The notes beneath the pieces are model-generated. The model worked only from the letters and a program-made list of their open reading frames with translations. It searched no databases and had not been told where the DNA came from. Shown here one piece after another: positions 51,802-60,481 of a stretch of 64,000 bases of DNA (its first letter is position 1; each line of letters begins with the position of its first letter). A program made the position numbers and the translations under genes. This stretch comes from DATHTC01 sp963746805 (GTDB lineage: Bacteria > Actinomycetota > Thermoleophilia > Gaiellales > Gaiellaceae): positions 310,001 to 374,000 of the forward strand of contig CAVVCQ010000005.1 in assembly GCA_963746805.1 (NCBI GenBank). The letters are read 5' to 3'.

Positions 51802-52334
51802 GGCTCGAAGAGCGTAAGGCGTGCGGCGCCGTAGCGTCGCGAGGTGCGCTTCGCGAGCGACGGCAGCTCGGGCTCCTCGCGGGACGAGCTCTCGACGACG
51901 GCGAGGCCGTCGGGCGTGAGCAGCGTCGGCAGGTGGCGGTCGAGCGCCGGCAGGACGGCCGCGAGCGCGGCGTAGGGCGGGTCGACGAGCACGAGGGCGT
52001 AGCGCCGTCCGGCCTGGGCCTCGAGGGCGAGCGCGCGGGCCGCGTCCTGCTGCACGACGCGGGCGCCGGTCAGGCGGAGCTTCTCGAGGTTCGCGTCGAT
52101 CGCGCGGCAGGCGGCCCGGTCGGACTCGACGAAGGTGACGCGGGCGGCGCCCCGCGAGAGCGCCTCGAGGCCCATCGCACCCGAGCCGGCGAACAGGTCG
52201 AGCACCTCGGCACCGTCGACCGGGCCGATCAGGTTGAAGGCGGCCTCGCGGACGCGGTCGCCCGTCGGGCGCGTGTCGGTGCCCTTCGGCGCCTGGATCC
52301 GGTGCCCCTTGCGTGTGCCGGCGATGATCCGCAC
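51798..52334 (-). CDS. rsmD: 16S rRNA (guanine966-N2)-methyltransferase
   Basis: RsmD methylates G966 in 16S rRNA. The 178-residue protein begins VRIIAGTRKGHRIQAPKGTDTRPTGDRVREA and has the AdoMet motif VLDLFAGSGAMGLEALSRGAARV and catalytic VLVDPPYAALAAVL. GTG 52334 is chosen from the conserved N-terminus. The N-acetyltransferase upstream runs into it in the printed frame only because of an indel there. Confidence 0.95.
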
Positions 52335-52353
52335 CGGCGCATTCTGGCGCGGG

Positions 52354-52826
52354 CTACGGGAGGCGGACGACCAGCTCGATCGCCGGCCCGTCGGGCGCTG
52401 CGCGACCAGGTCGCCGAGCCCGCGGACGAGCGCGAGCGCCGGCTGGTTGGAGCGGTCGACCACGGCCCGGAGGCGAAGGATCCCCTGCTCGTGCGCGAGC
52501 CGGGCGAGCTCCGCGACGAGGCGCCGGCCCACGCCGCGCCCCTGCCACTCGTCGACGACCTCGAAGGCGATCTCCGCCTCGGGCGCGTCGCCGTCGCGGA
52601 CGAACCGCGCCAGGCCGATCGCGCGGCCGCCGGCGACGTCGAACGCCGTCACGGCCTCGTGCCCGCAGCAGCCGACGTCGACGAGCACGTCGAGGTCGCG
52701 CTCGGGCAGGCGCGGCTTGGCTCCGAGGAAGCGGAGGCGGCGCGAGCGGTCGGAGAGGCCGTGGAAGACCTCGAGCACCGTCTCGCGCTCGCCGGAGCGC
52801 AGGGGGCGAAGGGCGATTCCGTCCAT
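52354..52826 (-). CDS. GNAT N-acetyltransferase, frameshifted in this sequence
   Basis: A GNAT protein of about 157 residues. It begins MDGIALRPLRSGERETVLEVFHGL. The acetyl-CoA loop reads IAFEVVDEWQGRGVGRRLVAELARLA (V-x-x-x-Q-G-R-G-V-G). The conserved end IELVVRLP with stop at 52354 is in another frame. A missing base in a C run near 52395-52400 explains the break; adding one restores AQRPDGPAIELVVRLP. Substrate unknown. It lies between recG and rsmD. Confidence 0.75.
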
Positions 52827-52904
52827 CCGTCGAGGGTGCCGACGGCGGGGCAGCCGCGCCGTTCGGCGATCCGGCCGCGTGAGGTGCGGCCGACCGAACC
52901 CCGC

Positions 52905-55007
52905 CTACGAGGCGCCGAGCAGGTCAGCGCCCGCGAGCAGCGCGTCGACGTCGTCCGCGAGCACGCCCTCGTCGGCGAGCCCCTGCGCGGCGGCGCGCGC
53001 CTCGTCGAGCAGCGCCCGGTCGCGGGTCACGCTCGCGAAGCGGAGGTCGGAGAGTCCCGACTGCCGCGCCCCGGCGAGCTGGCCCGTGCCGCGCAGCTCG
53101 AGGTCCTTCTCGGCCAGCTCGAAGCCGTCCGTCGTGTCGACCAGCGCCTTGAGCCGCGCCTGCGCGCTCTCGGTCAGCTCGTCCGGCGGCCGCGAGACGA
53201 GCAGGCAGTACGACTGCTCGGCGCCGCGCCCGACGCGCCCGCGGAGCTGGTGCAGCTGCGCGAGCCCGAAGCGGTCGGCCTCCTGGACGATCATCACCGT
53301 CGCGTTGGGGACGTCGACGCCGACCTCGATCACGGTCGTCGCGACGAGGACGTCGAGCTCGCGGGCCTTGAACGCGCGCATGAGCTCGCGGCGGTCGGCC
53401 GGCCTGAGGCGGCCGTGGAGGCAGCCGACGCGGAAGCCGCGCAGCTCGCCGCCCTGCAGCTGCTCCGCCTCCTGCTCGGCGGCGCGGGCGCGCGACGTCT
53501 CCGACTCCTCGATGAGCGGGCACACGACGTACGCCTGGCGTCCTTCCTCCAGCAGACGGCGCAGGCGCGTGTACGCCTCCGAGGCCCGCGCCTCGGGGAT
53601 CCAGCCGGTGACGATCGGACGCCGGTTCGCGGGCGGGCGCGCGATCTCGGAGACGCGCAGGTCGCCGTAGACCGTGAGCGCGAGGGTGCGCGGGATCGGC
53701 GTCGCGGTCATGTGCAGCACGTGCGGCGCGCGGCCCTCGACCAGGGCGGCCCGCTGCTCGACGCCGAAGCGGTGCTGCTCGTCGACGACGGCGACGGCGA
53801 GGTCGGCGAACTCGACCTGCTCCTGGATGAGTGCGTGCGTGCCGACCGCGAGCTGCGCCTCGCCGCTCGCGAGCGCGGCGCGCGCGGCCGCGTGCTCCTT
53901 CGCCCGCAGCGCGCTCGTCAGCAGCACGACGCGGACGCCGAGCTCGGCGCAGAGGCCCTCGATCGTGAGGAAGTGCTGCTCCGCGAGCGTCTCCGTCGGC
54001 GCCATCAGCGCCCCCTGGCGGCCGTGCTCGACCGCGCGGAGGAGGGCGTAGAGCGCGACGACGGTCTTCCCCGAGCCGACGTCGCCCTGCAGCAGCCGCT
54101 GCATCGGCACGGTGCGCGCGAGATCGGCGTCGACCTCGCGGACGGCCGTCTCCTGCTCGGGCGTGAGTGTGAAGGGCAGCGCCTCGCGGTAGCGCCGGAT
54201 CAGCTCGCCCGGCTCGCCGAGCGGCGGCGCGATCGCGGCCTCGCGCTCGCGGGCGCGACGGGCGATCGCGAGCTGGAGCACGAGCAGCTCGTCGAAGGCG
54301 AGGCGCCGGCGCCCCGCCTCGGCCTCGTCGAGGTCGCGCGGCCGGTGGAGCGCGACCATGGCGTCGCGGCGCAGCGGCAGGCTCTCGTCCTCGCGGAGCA
54401 CGGCCGGGAGCGGGTCCGCGAGCGCGTCGACGTCCGCGAGCGCGGCCTCGACGAGCCCTCGCAGCCGCTGCGGGGTCACGTCCTCCGTGGCCGGGTAGAC
54501 CGGCGCGTAGTCGGCCGTGGCGCGGGCGTCGCCGACGTCGTAGGTCTTCACCGCGAAGCCGCCGCGGCGCGAGAGCGAGCCGCGCAGGCGAACCTCCGTC
54601 CCGGGCGTCAGGCGGTCGGCGACCCAGGGCTGGTTGAACCAGACCGCGTCGATCTCGCCACTGTCGTCACGGACGCGGACGTTCTGGACGGTCAGGCGCC
54701 GCGCCGTCCGCCGGCTCGAGGCGCGCACGACGGTGCCGGCGATCGCGACCTCCTCCTCGCCGAACAGGTCGCGGATCGGGCGCTCCGGCGCCGCCTCCTC
54801 GTAGCGGTGCGGCCGGTGCTGCAGCAGGTCGCCGACCGTGCGCAGGCCGAGGCGCGCGAGGCGCCGCGCGAGCGCCTGACCGATCCCGGGCAGCGTCTCC
54901 ACGCCCCGCTCGAGCCGGGCCGGCCGCGGCGCGCTCCTCGTCGGCGGCCACGCCGCGGGCGGGTCCACGCTCGCGAACCCCGTCGGACCGCGCGTCATTG
55001 TCGCCAT
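52905..55007 (-). CDS. recG: ATP-dependent DNA helicase RecG
   Basis: RecG (700 aa) regresses stalled forks and remodels branched DNA. The wedge domain begins ERGVETLPGIGQALARRLARLGL and DLLQHRPHRYEE. The helicase has LLQGDVGSGKTVVALYALLRAVEHG (Walker A), APTETLAEQHFLTIEGLC, AVVDEQHRFGVEQR (DExH-type box), LHMTATPIPRTLALTVYGDL and HQLRGRVGRGAEQSYCLL. The length matches the family and the frame is intact. It is divergent from a secreted-protein gene. Confidence 0.97.
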   Translation of the reverse strand: MATMTRGPTGFASVDPPAAWPPTRSAPRPARLERGVETLPGIGQALARRLARLGLRTVGDLLQHRPHRYEEAAPERPIRDLFGEEEVAIAGTVVRASSRRTARRLTVQNVRVRDDSGEIDAVWFNQPWVADRLTPGTEVRLRGSLSRRGGFAVKTYDVGDARATADYAPVYPATEDVTPQRLRGLVEAALADVDALADPLPAVLREDESLPLRRDAMVALHRPRDLDEAEAGRRRLAFDELLVLQLAIARRAREREAAIAPPLGEPGELIRRYREALPFTLTPEQETAVREVDADLARTVPMQRLLQGDVGSGKTVVALYALLRAVEHGRQGALMAPTETLAEQHFLTIEGLCAELGVRVVLLTSALRAKEHAAARAALASGEAQLAVGTHALIQEQVEFADLAVAVVDEQHRFGVEQRAALVEGRAPHVLHMTATPIPRTLALTVYGDLRVSEIARPPANRRPIVTGWIPEARASEAYTRLRRLLEEGRQAYVVCPLIEESETSRARAAEQEAEQLQGGELRGFRVGCLHGRLRPADRRELMRAFKARELDVLVATTVIEVGVDVPNATVMIVQEADRFGLAQLHQLRGRVGRGAEQSYCLLVSRPPDELTESAQARLKALVDTTDGFELAEKDLELRGTGQLAGARQSGLSDLRFASVTRDRALLDEARAAAQGLADEGVLADDVDALLAGADLLGAS

Positions 55008-55047
55008 GAGTGCAGGAAGAACTGCACGTTAGGGGGATGGGCGGACG

Positions 55048-55078
55048 GCACCTCGCTGACGATCGTACGGCGAGGTGC
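55048..55078. promoter_or_regulatory. 9-bp inverted repeat over the start of the secreted-protein gene
   Basis: GCACCTCGC and GCGAGGTGC, separated by 13 bases, form a perfect inverted repeat whose right arm includes the GAGG ribosome-site-like bases and the GTG start. It sits in the 67-bp gap between divergent recG and this gene. An operator or a translation-blocking hairpin is possible. Confidence 0.4.
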
Positions 55079-56223
55079 GCGCGGCCCTCGTCGTCCTCTC
55101 CATCCTGTCGCTCACCCTCGCCGTCACGGCCGGGGGCGACGAGCCCACGGTCCGGATCTCGGTCGGCCCGGACGCGATCGCAGTGACGAACGCGGACGGC
55201 ACGTGGACGGTGCGGACGCGCTGCCTCGCCACCTCCCGGCGCACCGTGGGCCCCGGCTACGTCTCCCGCTTCGTCGCGACCGACGGCACCGTCCTCGTCG
55301 ACGACCTCCGGCGCCCCGGCACGCTCAACGACCCCGAGTTCGGCGGGCTCGGCGCGTTCGGCTGGCATCACGCGCGCGGGACGCCCGGGAAGTTGCGGTT
55401 CACCGGGCGGAACGCGTGGGAGATCAGCGGCCGGATCTGCGCCGCCCGGAACCGCGGCTTCGGCGTCTCCTCCTCCGGCCTCGTCGAGCCGCCGCTCCGC
55501 GTCGGCGACGCGATCGAGTTCGGCGTCGTCGTCCGCCTCAGCGACGGCTTCACCTTCCCGCGCGGGCTGCTGCAGCTGAACTACCGCTACCGCGTCGAGC
55601 CTTCGGTCGTCCGCGTCCACGTCGACGTGGTGCCGCTGTGCCCGGCCGGGCGCTGCGGCCATACGCGCGCGCTCGCGTTCGTCAAGGAGCCGAAGTTCGT
55701 CGCGCACGCCGTCGGCGGCGGCTTCACGCGGATGGCCACGTTCCGGCGCGACGGCTCGCTCGCGTGCATCTACGTCGGCGGCGGCGGCCTCGAGGGGCCG
55801 ATCTCCGACACGGGCCAGTGCGCCGACAGCGAGCGGTCGCGCCTGCGCTTCGATCGCGGCAACGGGACGACCGGCGCCGAGGGCGGGTGCGCCACGACGG
55901 CCTGCCTCGACGTGAGCGTCGGCGGCGACCTCGACGATTGGGCGTATACGGCCGCGGCCGGACGTCCCGCGTTCCACCGCGACACGGCCTCGATCGACGG
56001 CGTCGTCTGGGACTGCAAGGGCGGCAGCCCGGCGAGCCCCGACGTGCGGCGCTGGGAGACGACCGGCCGCCTCGCCGACGGGCGCTACGTCGCGCTCGGC
56101 GGGATCTTCCCGGCCTGGGAGGGCGGCCGCGGCGGCTACGACTGCGAGCCGCTCGCGCGTCCGTTCCCGCGCGCCGGCGTCGCGTTCGCGACCGACCTCA
56201 CCTTCGCGCTCGCCCGCGGCTGA
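55075..56223 (+). CDS. Secreted cysteine-rich protein of unknown function
   Basis: I do not recognise this 382-residue protein. It has a signal peptide (VRAALVVLSILSLTLAVTAGG) and is otherwise soluble, beta-rich and rich in Gly/Arg/Asp. About ten cysteines (TRC, RIC, PLC, GRCG, LAC, GQC, EGGC, TAC, DC, DC) suggest several disulfide bonds. A motif-like GGGFTRMATFRRDG and a WEGGRGGYDCEP tail stand out. No catalytic triad is evident. It lies between recG and the fak-like operon; no partner is apparent. Confidence 0.65.
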   Translation: MRAALVVLSILSLTLAVTAGGDEPTVRISVGPDAIAVTNADGTWTVRTRCLATSRRTVGPGYVSRFVATDGTVLVDDLRRPGTLNDPEFGGLGAFGWHHARGTPGKLRFTGRNAWEISGRICAARNRGFGVSSSGLVEPPLRVGDAIEFGVVVRLSDGFTFPRGLLQLNYRYRVEPSVVRVHVDVVPLCPAGRCGHTRALAFVKEPKFVAHAVGGGFTRMATFRRDGSLACIYVGGGGLEGPISDTGQCADSERSRLRFDRGNGTTGAEGGCATTACLDVSVGGDLDDWAYTAAAGRPAFHRDTASIDGVVWDCKGGSPASPDVRRWETTGRLADGRYVALGGIFPAWEGGRGGYDCEPLARPFPRAGVAFATDLTFALARG

Positions 56224-56292
56224 AATCCGAGCCGAAAGCGACAAAGCAACAGACTGTCACTAGGTCGGCGACACAGCCGCCGGCGCCGGTGC

Positions 56293-57215
56293 TCAGACGC
56301 GACCGGTACGACGCGAGGATTGCGGCGACTGCCTAGGGCCGGCGCTCGGAGCGGCGTAGCGCTCAAACCAGAAGAAGCCGACCGTCCCGGGGCCGGCGTG
56401 CGTGCCGACGACGGCGCCCAGGGTGGTCACGATCTCGACCTGTGCCTGCGGCCGCTCGCGCTGCACCATCTCGACGAGCGCCTGCGCGCGGTCCGGGGCG
56501 TCGGCGTGCGCGATCCCGACCCGCAGGCCGGGCTCGTCCGCGCCGTGCTCGCGGAACTGGCTGACGAACTCCATGAACGCCTTCTGGTTGCCGCGGACGC
56601 GCTTGATCGGCTCCACCTCGCCGTCGCGGATCGCGAGGATCGGCTTGATGTTGAGCAGCTGGCCGGCCATCGCGCGCGCCTTGCCGATGCGCCCGCCGCG
56701 CGCGAGGAACTCGAGCGTGTCGACGGTGAAGAGCAGCCCTGCGCGGTCGGCGTAGCTCGCGACGAGCGCCTCGATCTCCTCGTCGGTCGTGCCGCGCTCG
56801 AGCCGGCGCTGCACCGCGAGCGCGAGCATCGCGATCGCCGCCGAGGCCGTGCGCGAGTCGAGCACGCGCACGCGGTCGCCCTCGAGCTGCTCGGCGGCGA
56901 GCTGGGCGCTCGCGAACGTGCCCGAGAGCTTGCTCGAGATCTGCAGCGAGACGATCCGCTCGAAGCCGGCGAGCTCCTCGTAGACGTCCAGGAAGTCCTG
57001 CGGCGTCGGCTGCGAGGTCGTCGGCAGCTCCTCGGCGGTGCGGAGGCGCGCGTAGAACTCCTCCGGGCCGAGCTCGACGTAGTCGCGGAAGCTGTCCGCG
57101 CCGAAGCGGACGTAGAGCGGGACGACGCGCGACGTTCGCGAAGCGCTGCCGGCGCCTCCGGGAAGTCGGCGGTCGAGTCGAGGACGAGCGCCGTGTTCTG
57201 CGCCGTCAGCTCCAT
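56293..57215 (-). CDS. DegV/FakB-like fatty-acid-binding protein, frameshifted in this sequence
   Basis: DegV proteins bind fatty acids and present them to FakA. The frame pieces give about 307 residues: ALVLDSTADFPEAP at the N-terminus (TDSTAD-like motif), VVPLYVRFGADSFRDY, PTTSQPTPQDFLDVYEEL (TSQPTP), SLQISSKLSGTFASAQLAAE (SSxLSGT), VDTLEFLARGGRIGKARA and a conserved VGTHAGPGTVGFFW end. One or two indels lie between 57120 and 57170. The ATG at 57215 overlaps the receiver gene stop (TGATG). The nearby fakA-like gene supports the FakB role. Confidence 0.85.
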
Positions 57216-57606
57216 CAGACCGCCGCCTCGTGCCGCCCGGCGGCCTCGTGGATCGCGGCGACGATGGCGTCGAGCTCCTGGTTCTTCGAGAGGCAGCGCA
57301 CCGCGCCCGCCTCGAGCAGCGCGTCGCCCTCGCTCGCCGCGATCGAGGCGGTGAGGCAGACGACCGCGACCTCGGGGCACGCCTCGCGCACGCGCCGCGG
57401 TCGCGCGCACGCCGTCGAGGCCCGGCAGCCGGTAGTCCATCAGCACGACGTCGGGCCGGTGCTCGCGGCACGCGGCCACGGCCTGCGACCCGTCGCCGAT
57501 CGACGCGACGACCTCGACGTCGGAGCGCAGTCCCGAGCAGCAGCTCGAGCGTCTCCCGGAAGACCTCGTTGTCCTCGACGAGGAGGATCCGGATCGGCGG
57601 CGTCAC
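57215..57606 (-). CDS. Receiver-only (CheY-like) response regulator, frameshifted in this sequence
   Basis: Joining the frames gives about 130 residues that consist of a receiver domain only. IRILLVEDNEVFRETLELLLG carries the acidic pair, DVVLMDYRLPGLDG the phosphorylated aspartate, VVCLTASIAASEGD the threonine, and VRCLSKNQELD the lysine. There is no DNA-binding or enzymatic output domain and no histidine kinase nearby. Indels near 57400 and 57530 break the frame. It lies between the fakA-like and degV-like genes, and its stop overlaps the degV start, so it appears to be made together with the fatty-acid kinase parts. Confidence 0.8.
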
Positions 57607-57615
57607 CGGCGCACC

Positions 57616-59215
57616 CTACTCGGCGGAGATGAGCAGGGGGTAATGCGGCTGGCCCCCGTCCTGGACCTCGACCTCGAGGCCCGGGATGCTGCTCGCCGAC
57701 CCAGGCGCGGAGGCCGTTCAGGCCCGGGGCCTCGGCGCCGGTGAGGAGCGTGAGCACGTCGCGCGGCTCCGCCAGGAGCAGCCCGAGCACCGCGCGCGCG
57801 ACCTCGTCGAAGCTCCCGCCGGCGGCGACGGCCCGGTCGTCGACGAGCCCGAGGAACTCGCCCTCCCGGACGGCGACGCCGTCGACCTCGGCATCGCGCG
57901 AGGCGACCGTGACGGCCCCGGTCGCGAGCGCCTCGAGCGCCTCGTGCATCTCCGCCACGTTCGCCTCCGCCGAGCGGCCCGAGTCGTAGACGACGAGCGC
58001 GGCGAGGCCCGCCGGGATCGACTCGGTACGCACGACGCGGACCGGCTTCGACGCGAGCCGCGCCGCCTGCTCGGCCGACATGACGACGTTCGAGTTGTTC
58101 GGGAGGACGACGACCTCGGGCGCGGGCGCCGACTCGATCGCGTCGAGGATGTCCTGCGTGGACGGGTTCATCGTCTGGCCGCCCTCGATGATCCGGCCCG
58201 CCCCGAGGCTCGCGAACAGGCGCCGGTTGCCCTCGCCCGCGACGACGGCGACGACCTCCGTCGCCTTGCCGTCGTCCGGCGGCGCGCGAGTCCTCGGTCA
58301 GCCGCTCCTCGCGCGCGACCGTCTGCGCGTGCATGTTCGCGATCTCGATCCGGTCGATCGTGCCCTGGCGCACGCCGAGCGAGAGCGCCGCGCCGGGGTC
58401 GTCGGTGTGGACGTGCACCTTGAGCGCGGTCTCGTCGCCGACGACGAGGAGCGAGTCGCCGAGCCGCTCCAGCTCGCTGCTCGAGGCCGTCGGCGTCGAG
58501 CGCGCTCGCCCTCGACGACGAAGACCGTGCAGTAGCGGAACTCCGACAGCTCCTGGTGGACGGCGTCGACGCTGAGCTCGCGCCTCGACGGGCGCCGTCC
58601 GGGAGCGGCTCCCCGCGCACGGCGGCGGTGATCCCGCGCAGGAGCTCGACGAGGCCGGCGCCGCCCGCGTCGACCACGCCCGCCTCGCGCAGGACGTCGA
58701 GCAGCTCGGGCGTGCGCGCCAGCGTCTCCTCGCCCTGGGCGACGAGCTCCGGCAGCAGCTCGTCCACGCCGAGCTCGGGGTGCGCCCTCCGCTCGGCCGC
58801 CTCGGCGAGGCTGCGGATCACCGTCAGCATCGTCCCCTCGACCGGTTTGCGCACCGCCCGGTAGGCGGCGTCGCTCGCGCCGCGGAACGCGCGCGCGGCG
58901 AGGCGGGAGTCGACCGCGCCCGGGTCGGCGAGCACCTCGGCGGCGCCGCGGACGATCTGGCTGCAGGATCACGCCCGAGTTCCCGCGCGCCGACATCAGC
59001 GCCGCCCGCGTGAGGTCGTGCGCCAGCGTCGCGCGGTCGCCGTCGCGTGCCGTGCTCGAGCGCGTCGACGACGCCGCGCACGTCAGCGTCAGGTTCGTCC
59101 CGGTGTCCCCGTCCGGCACGGGATAGACGTTGAGGTCGTCGATGCGGCGCCGGTTCGCCTCGAGCGACGCGAGCGCGCCGCCCGCGAGGCGCCGGACGGT
59201 GTCGAGCTCGCTCAC
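57616..59215 (-). CDS. FakA/DhaL-domain fatty-acid kinase-like protein, frameshifted in this sequence
   Basis: About 533 residues across several frames form a FakA-type kinase, which phosphorylates DegV-bound fatty acids. The DhaL (DAK2) domain has RRIDDLNVYPVPDGDTGTNLTLT (metal-binding aspartates) and ALMSARGNSGVIL, followed by REAGVVDAGGAGLVELLRGI. The middle and C-terminal parts read VHVHTDDPGAALSLG, MNPSTQDILDAIESAPAPEVVVLPNNSN and GLVDDRAVAAGGSFDEVA. At least six indels lie between 57690 and 59080; all coding segments stay conserved, so errors are likely. The GTG 59215 overlaps the asp23 stop. This is also called the Dak phosphatase/YloV family. Confidence 0.85.
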
Positions 59216-59563
59216 TGCGAGCGCCTCACGTCGTCGATGTGCACCTCGACGGCGGCCACCCGCAACCCGGTGAGGCGCGTGACCTCGTACGCGACGCGCG
59301 AGCGGATCGTCGTCCCGACCTCCGCGAGGTTGAGGCCGTACTCGACGACCACGTGCAGGTCGATGCGCAGGCCCTCGGGCGTCCCCTTGACGGCGATGCC
59401 GCGGGTCGGGCGCTCGGGGAGCAGCTTGCCGATGGCGGCGCGCGGCGCCATCGCGACGACGCCGTACGACTCCGCGGCGGTGCGGGCCACGATCTGGGCG
59501 ACCACCTCGTTGCGAGATCGTGATCGTGCCCAGCGGTGACGAGAACGCCTCGGCGGCCTCCAC
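59212..59563 (-). CDS. Asp23/Gls24 family envelope stress protein, frameshifted in this sequence
   Basis: An Asp23/YloU protein of about 116 residues. The N-terminus SPLGTITIS leads, after one extra base near 59517 is removed, to NEVVAQIVARTAAESYGVVAMAP, IAVKGTPEGLRIDLHVVVEYG and YEVTRLTGLRVAAVEVHIDDV, the conserved family core. These proteins support cell-envelope homeostasis. The asp23-fakA pairing (yloU-yloV) beside rpmB is widely conserved. GTG starts are used. Confidence 0.88.
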
Positions 59564-59603
59564 GGTGGTATTTGACCCGATTCGGCGGCTCGCGGTTGCG
59601 AGG

Positions 59604-60110
59604 TCAGGCGTCGCCGGGTCGCCAGGGCGTGCGACGCGGCCACCAGCCGGGCACGGCGCGGCGGTACGCGTCGTACTCCGCGCCGTACGTCTGGCGCAGC
59701 GTCGGCTCCTCGTACCAGTGGACGAAGGAGACGACGGCGACGCCGAAGACGGCCGCGTAGGCGAGGAGGATCCAGCGGCCGAGCAGCAGCGCCTGGCCGA
59801 CGATCGTGGCGGCGACGGCGAGGTACATCGGGTTCCTGACGTAGCGGTAGAGCCCGCCGACGACGAGGCGCTCGGTCGGGGCGACCGGCGCCGGCGTCCC
59901 GATCCCCTCGGTGACGAAGCGCGCGAACGCCTGCAGCAGGACGACGACTCCGGCCGCGAGGAGGAGCGCGCCCACGACTCGGAGCGGCAGCCACGGCGCG
60001 GGTTCGGCCGTGTCCCAGGCCGTCAGCAACCACGGGACGAGACCCGCGACGACGCCCGGCGCGACGACGAGAAAGACGAGGCTCCCGAGAGCGGCCCTCG
60101 CCCTGGTCAC
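59604..60110 (-). CDS. Isoprenylcysteine-methyltransferase-like membrane protein
   Basis: A membrane protein of about 168 residues in the ICMT/phospholipid-methyltransferase superfamily. It has about four hydrophobic segments (GSLVFLVVAPGVVAGLVPWLL and GALLLAAGVVVLLQAFA, then GQALLLGRWILLAYAAVFGVAVVSFV). The signature LYRYVRNPMYLA and the C-terminal EEPTLRQTYGAEYDAYRRAVPGWWPR match. GTG 60110 is preferred; a GTG at 60170 would run into the structured element. It separates rpmB from asp23, an uncommon insertion. Confidence 0.78.
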   Translation of the reverse strand: MTRARAALGSLVFLVVAPGVVAGLVPWLLTAWDTAEPAPWLPLRVVGALLLAAGVVVLLQAFARFVTEGIGTPAPVAPTERLVVGGLYRYVRNPMYLAVAATIVGQALLLGRWILLAYAAVFGVAVVSFVHWYEEPTLRQTYGAEYDAYRRAVPGWWPRRTPWRPGDA

Positions 60111-60138
60111 AGGCCGCGGGTTCGTCTGACGTGCTCGG

Positions 60139-60215
60139 CGTGTCGCTGAGCGTCCGGAGGGAGGGAGCACAGTGCGAAAGCACGGGCTCCCGACTGGAGG
60201 GCGCTCAGCGACACG
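60139..60215. other. Nested stem structure with GAAA loop
   Basis: CGTGTCGCTGAGCG (60139-60152) and CGCTCAGCGACACG (60202-60215) are perfect 14-bp complementary arms. Inside, GGGAGC (60163-60168) pairs with GCTCCC (60186-60191), and GTGC-GAAA-GCAC (60172-60183) closes the tip with a GNRA tetraloop when read on the plus strand. A structured RNA, a palindromic repeat unit or an elaborate terminator are possible. Confidence 0.55.
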
Positions 60216-60216
60216 A

Positions 60217-60268
60217 GGCTCCGGTGGAGCCGGGCTCTGCCCGGCGGGAGCCGGAGCCGGCCGAGCGC
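60217..60268. repeat. Cluster of small hairpins beside rpmB
   Basis: GGCTCC-GGT-GGAGCC (60217-60231) and CCGGGC-TCT-GCCCGG (60230-60244) are adjoining perfect hairpins, followed by two more GGAGCC/GGAGCC-like units. They lie between the rpmB stop and the 14-bp stem element, so the whole 130 bp is highly structured. Confidence 0.45.
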
Positions 60269-60269
60269 G

Positions 60270-60461
60270 TCAGACGGCCTTCTCGACCTTGCCGGCCTTG
60301 AGGCAGCGCGTGCAGACGTAGGCCCGCTGGGCCTTCCCGCCGAGCAGGACGCGCACGCGCTGGAGGTTCGGGTCGAACCGCCGCCGCGTGGCGACCATCG
60401 AGTGGCTGCGGTTGTTCCCGAAGCCGGGCTTCTTCCCGCAGATCGCGCAGACCTTGGCCAT
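60270..60461 (-). CDS. rpmB: 50S ribosomal protein L28
   Basis: A 63-residue L28: MAKVCAICGKKPGFGNNRSHS, RRRFDPNLQRVRVLLGGKAQRAYVCTRCLKAGKVEKAV, with two CxxC pairs for zinc. Start ATG 60461 follows the conserved N-terminus. The frame upstream continues without a stop into the ribH C-terminal region (ALEMADAFTRLRAA), probably because of an indel. Confidence 0.96.
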   Translation of the reverse strand: MAKVCAICGKKPGFGNNRSHSMVATRRRFDPNLQRVRVLLGGKAQRAYVCTRCLKAGKVEKAV

Positions 60462-60481
60462 GGCGGGCGGCAGTGTAGCCG

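Noticed and set aside
51933..56336. A 1467-residue plus-strand open frame across rsmD, GNAT, recG and the secreted gene.
   Set aside because: It crosses several well-supported genes on both strands and shows no domain; it is long only because stop codons are rare at this GC content.
57616..59215. True pseudogenisation of the fakA-like gene.
   Set aside because: All conserved motifs remain across frames, indels of both signs cluster locally, and neighbouring essential rib genes show the same damage, so a sequence-quality problem is favoured.
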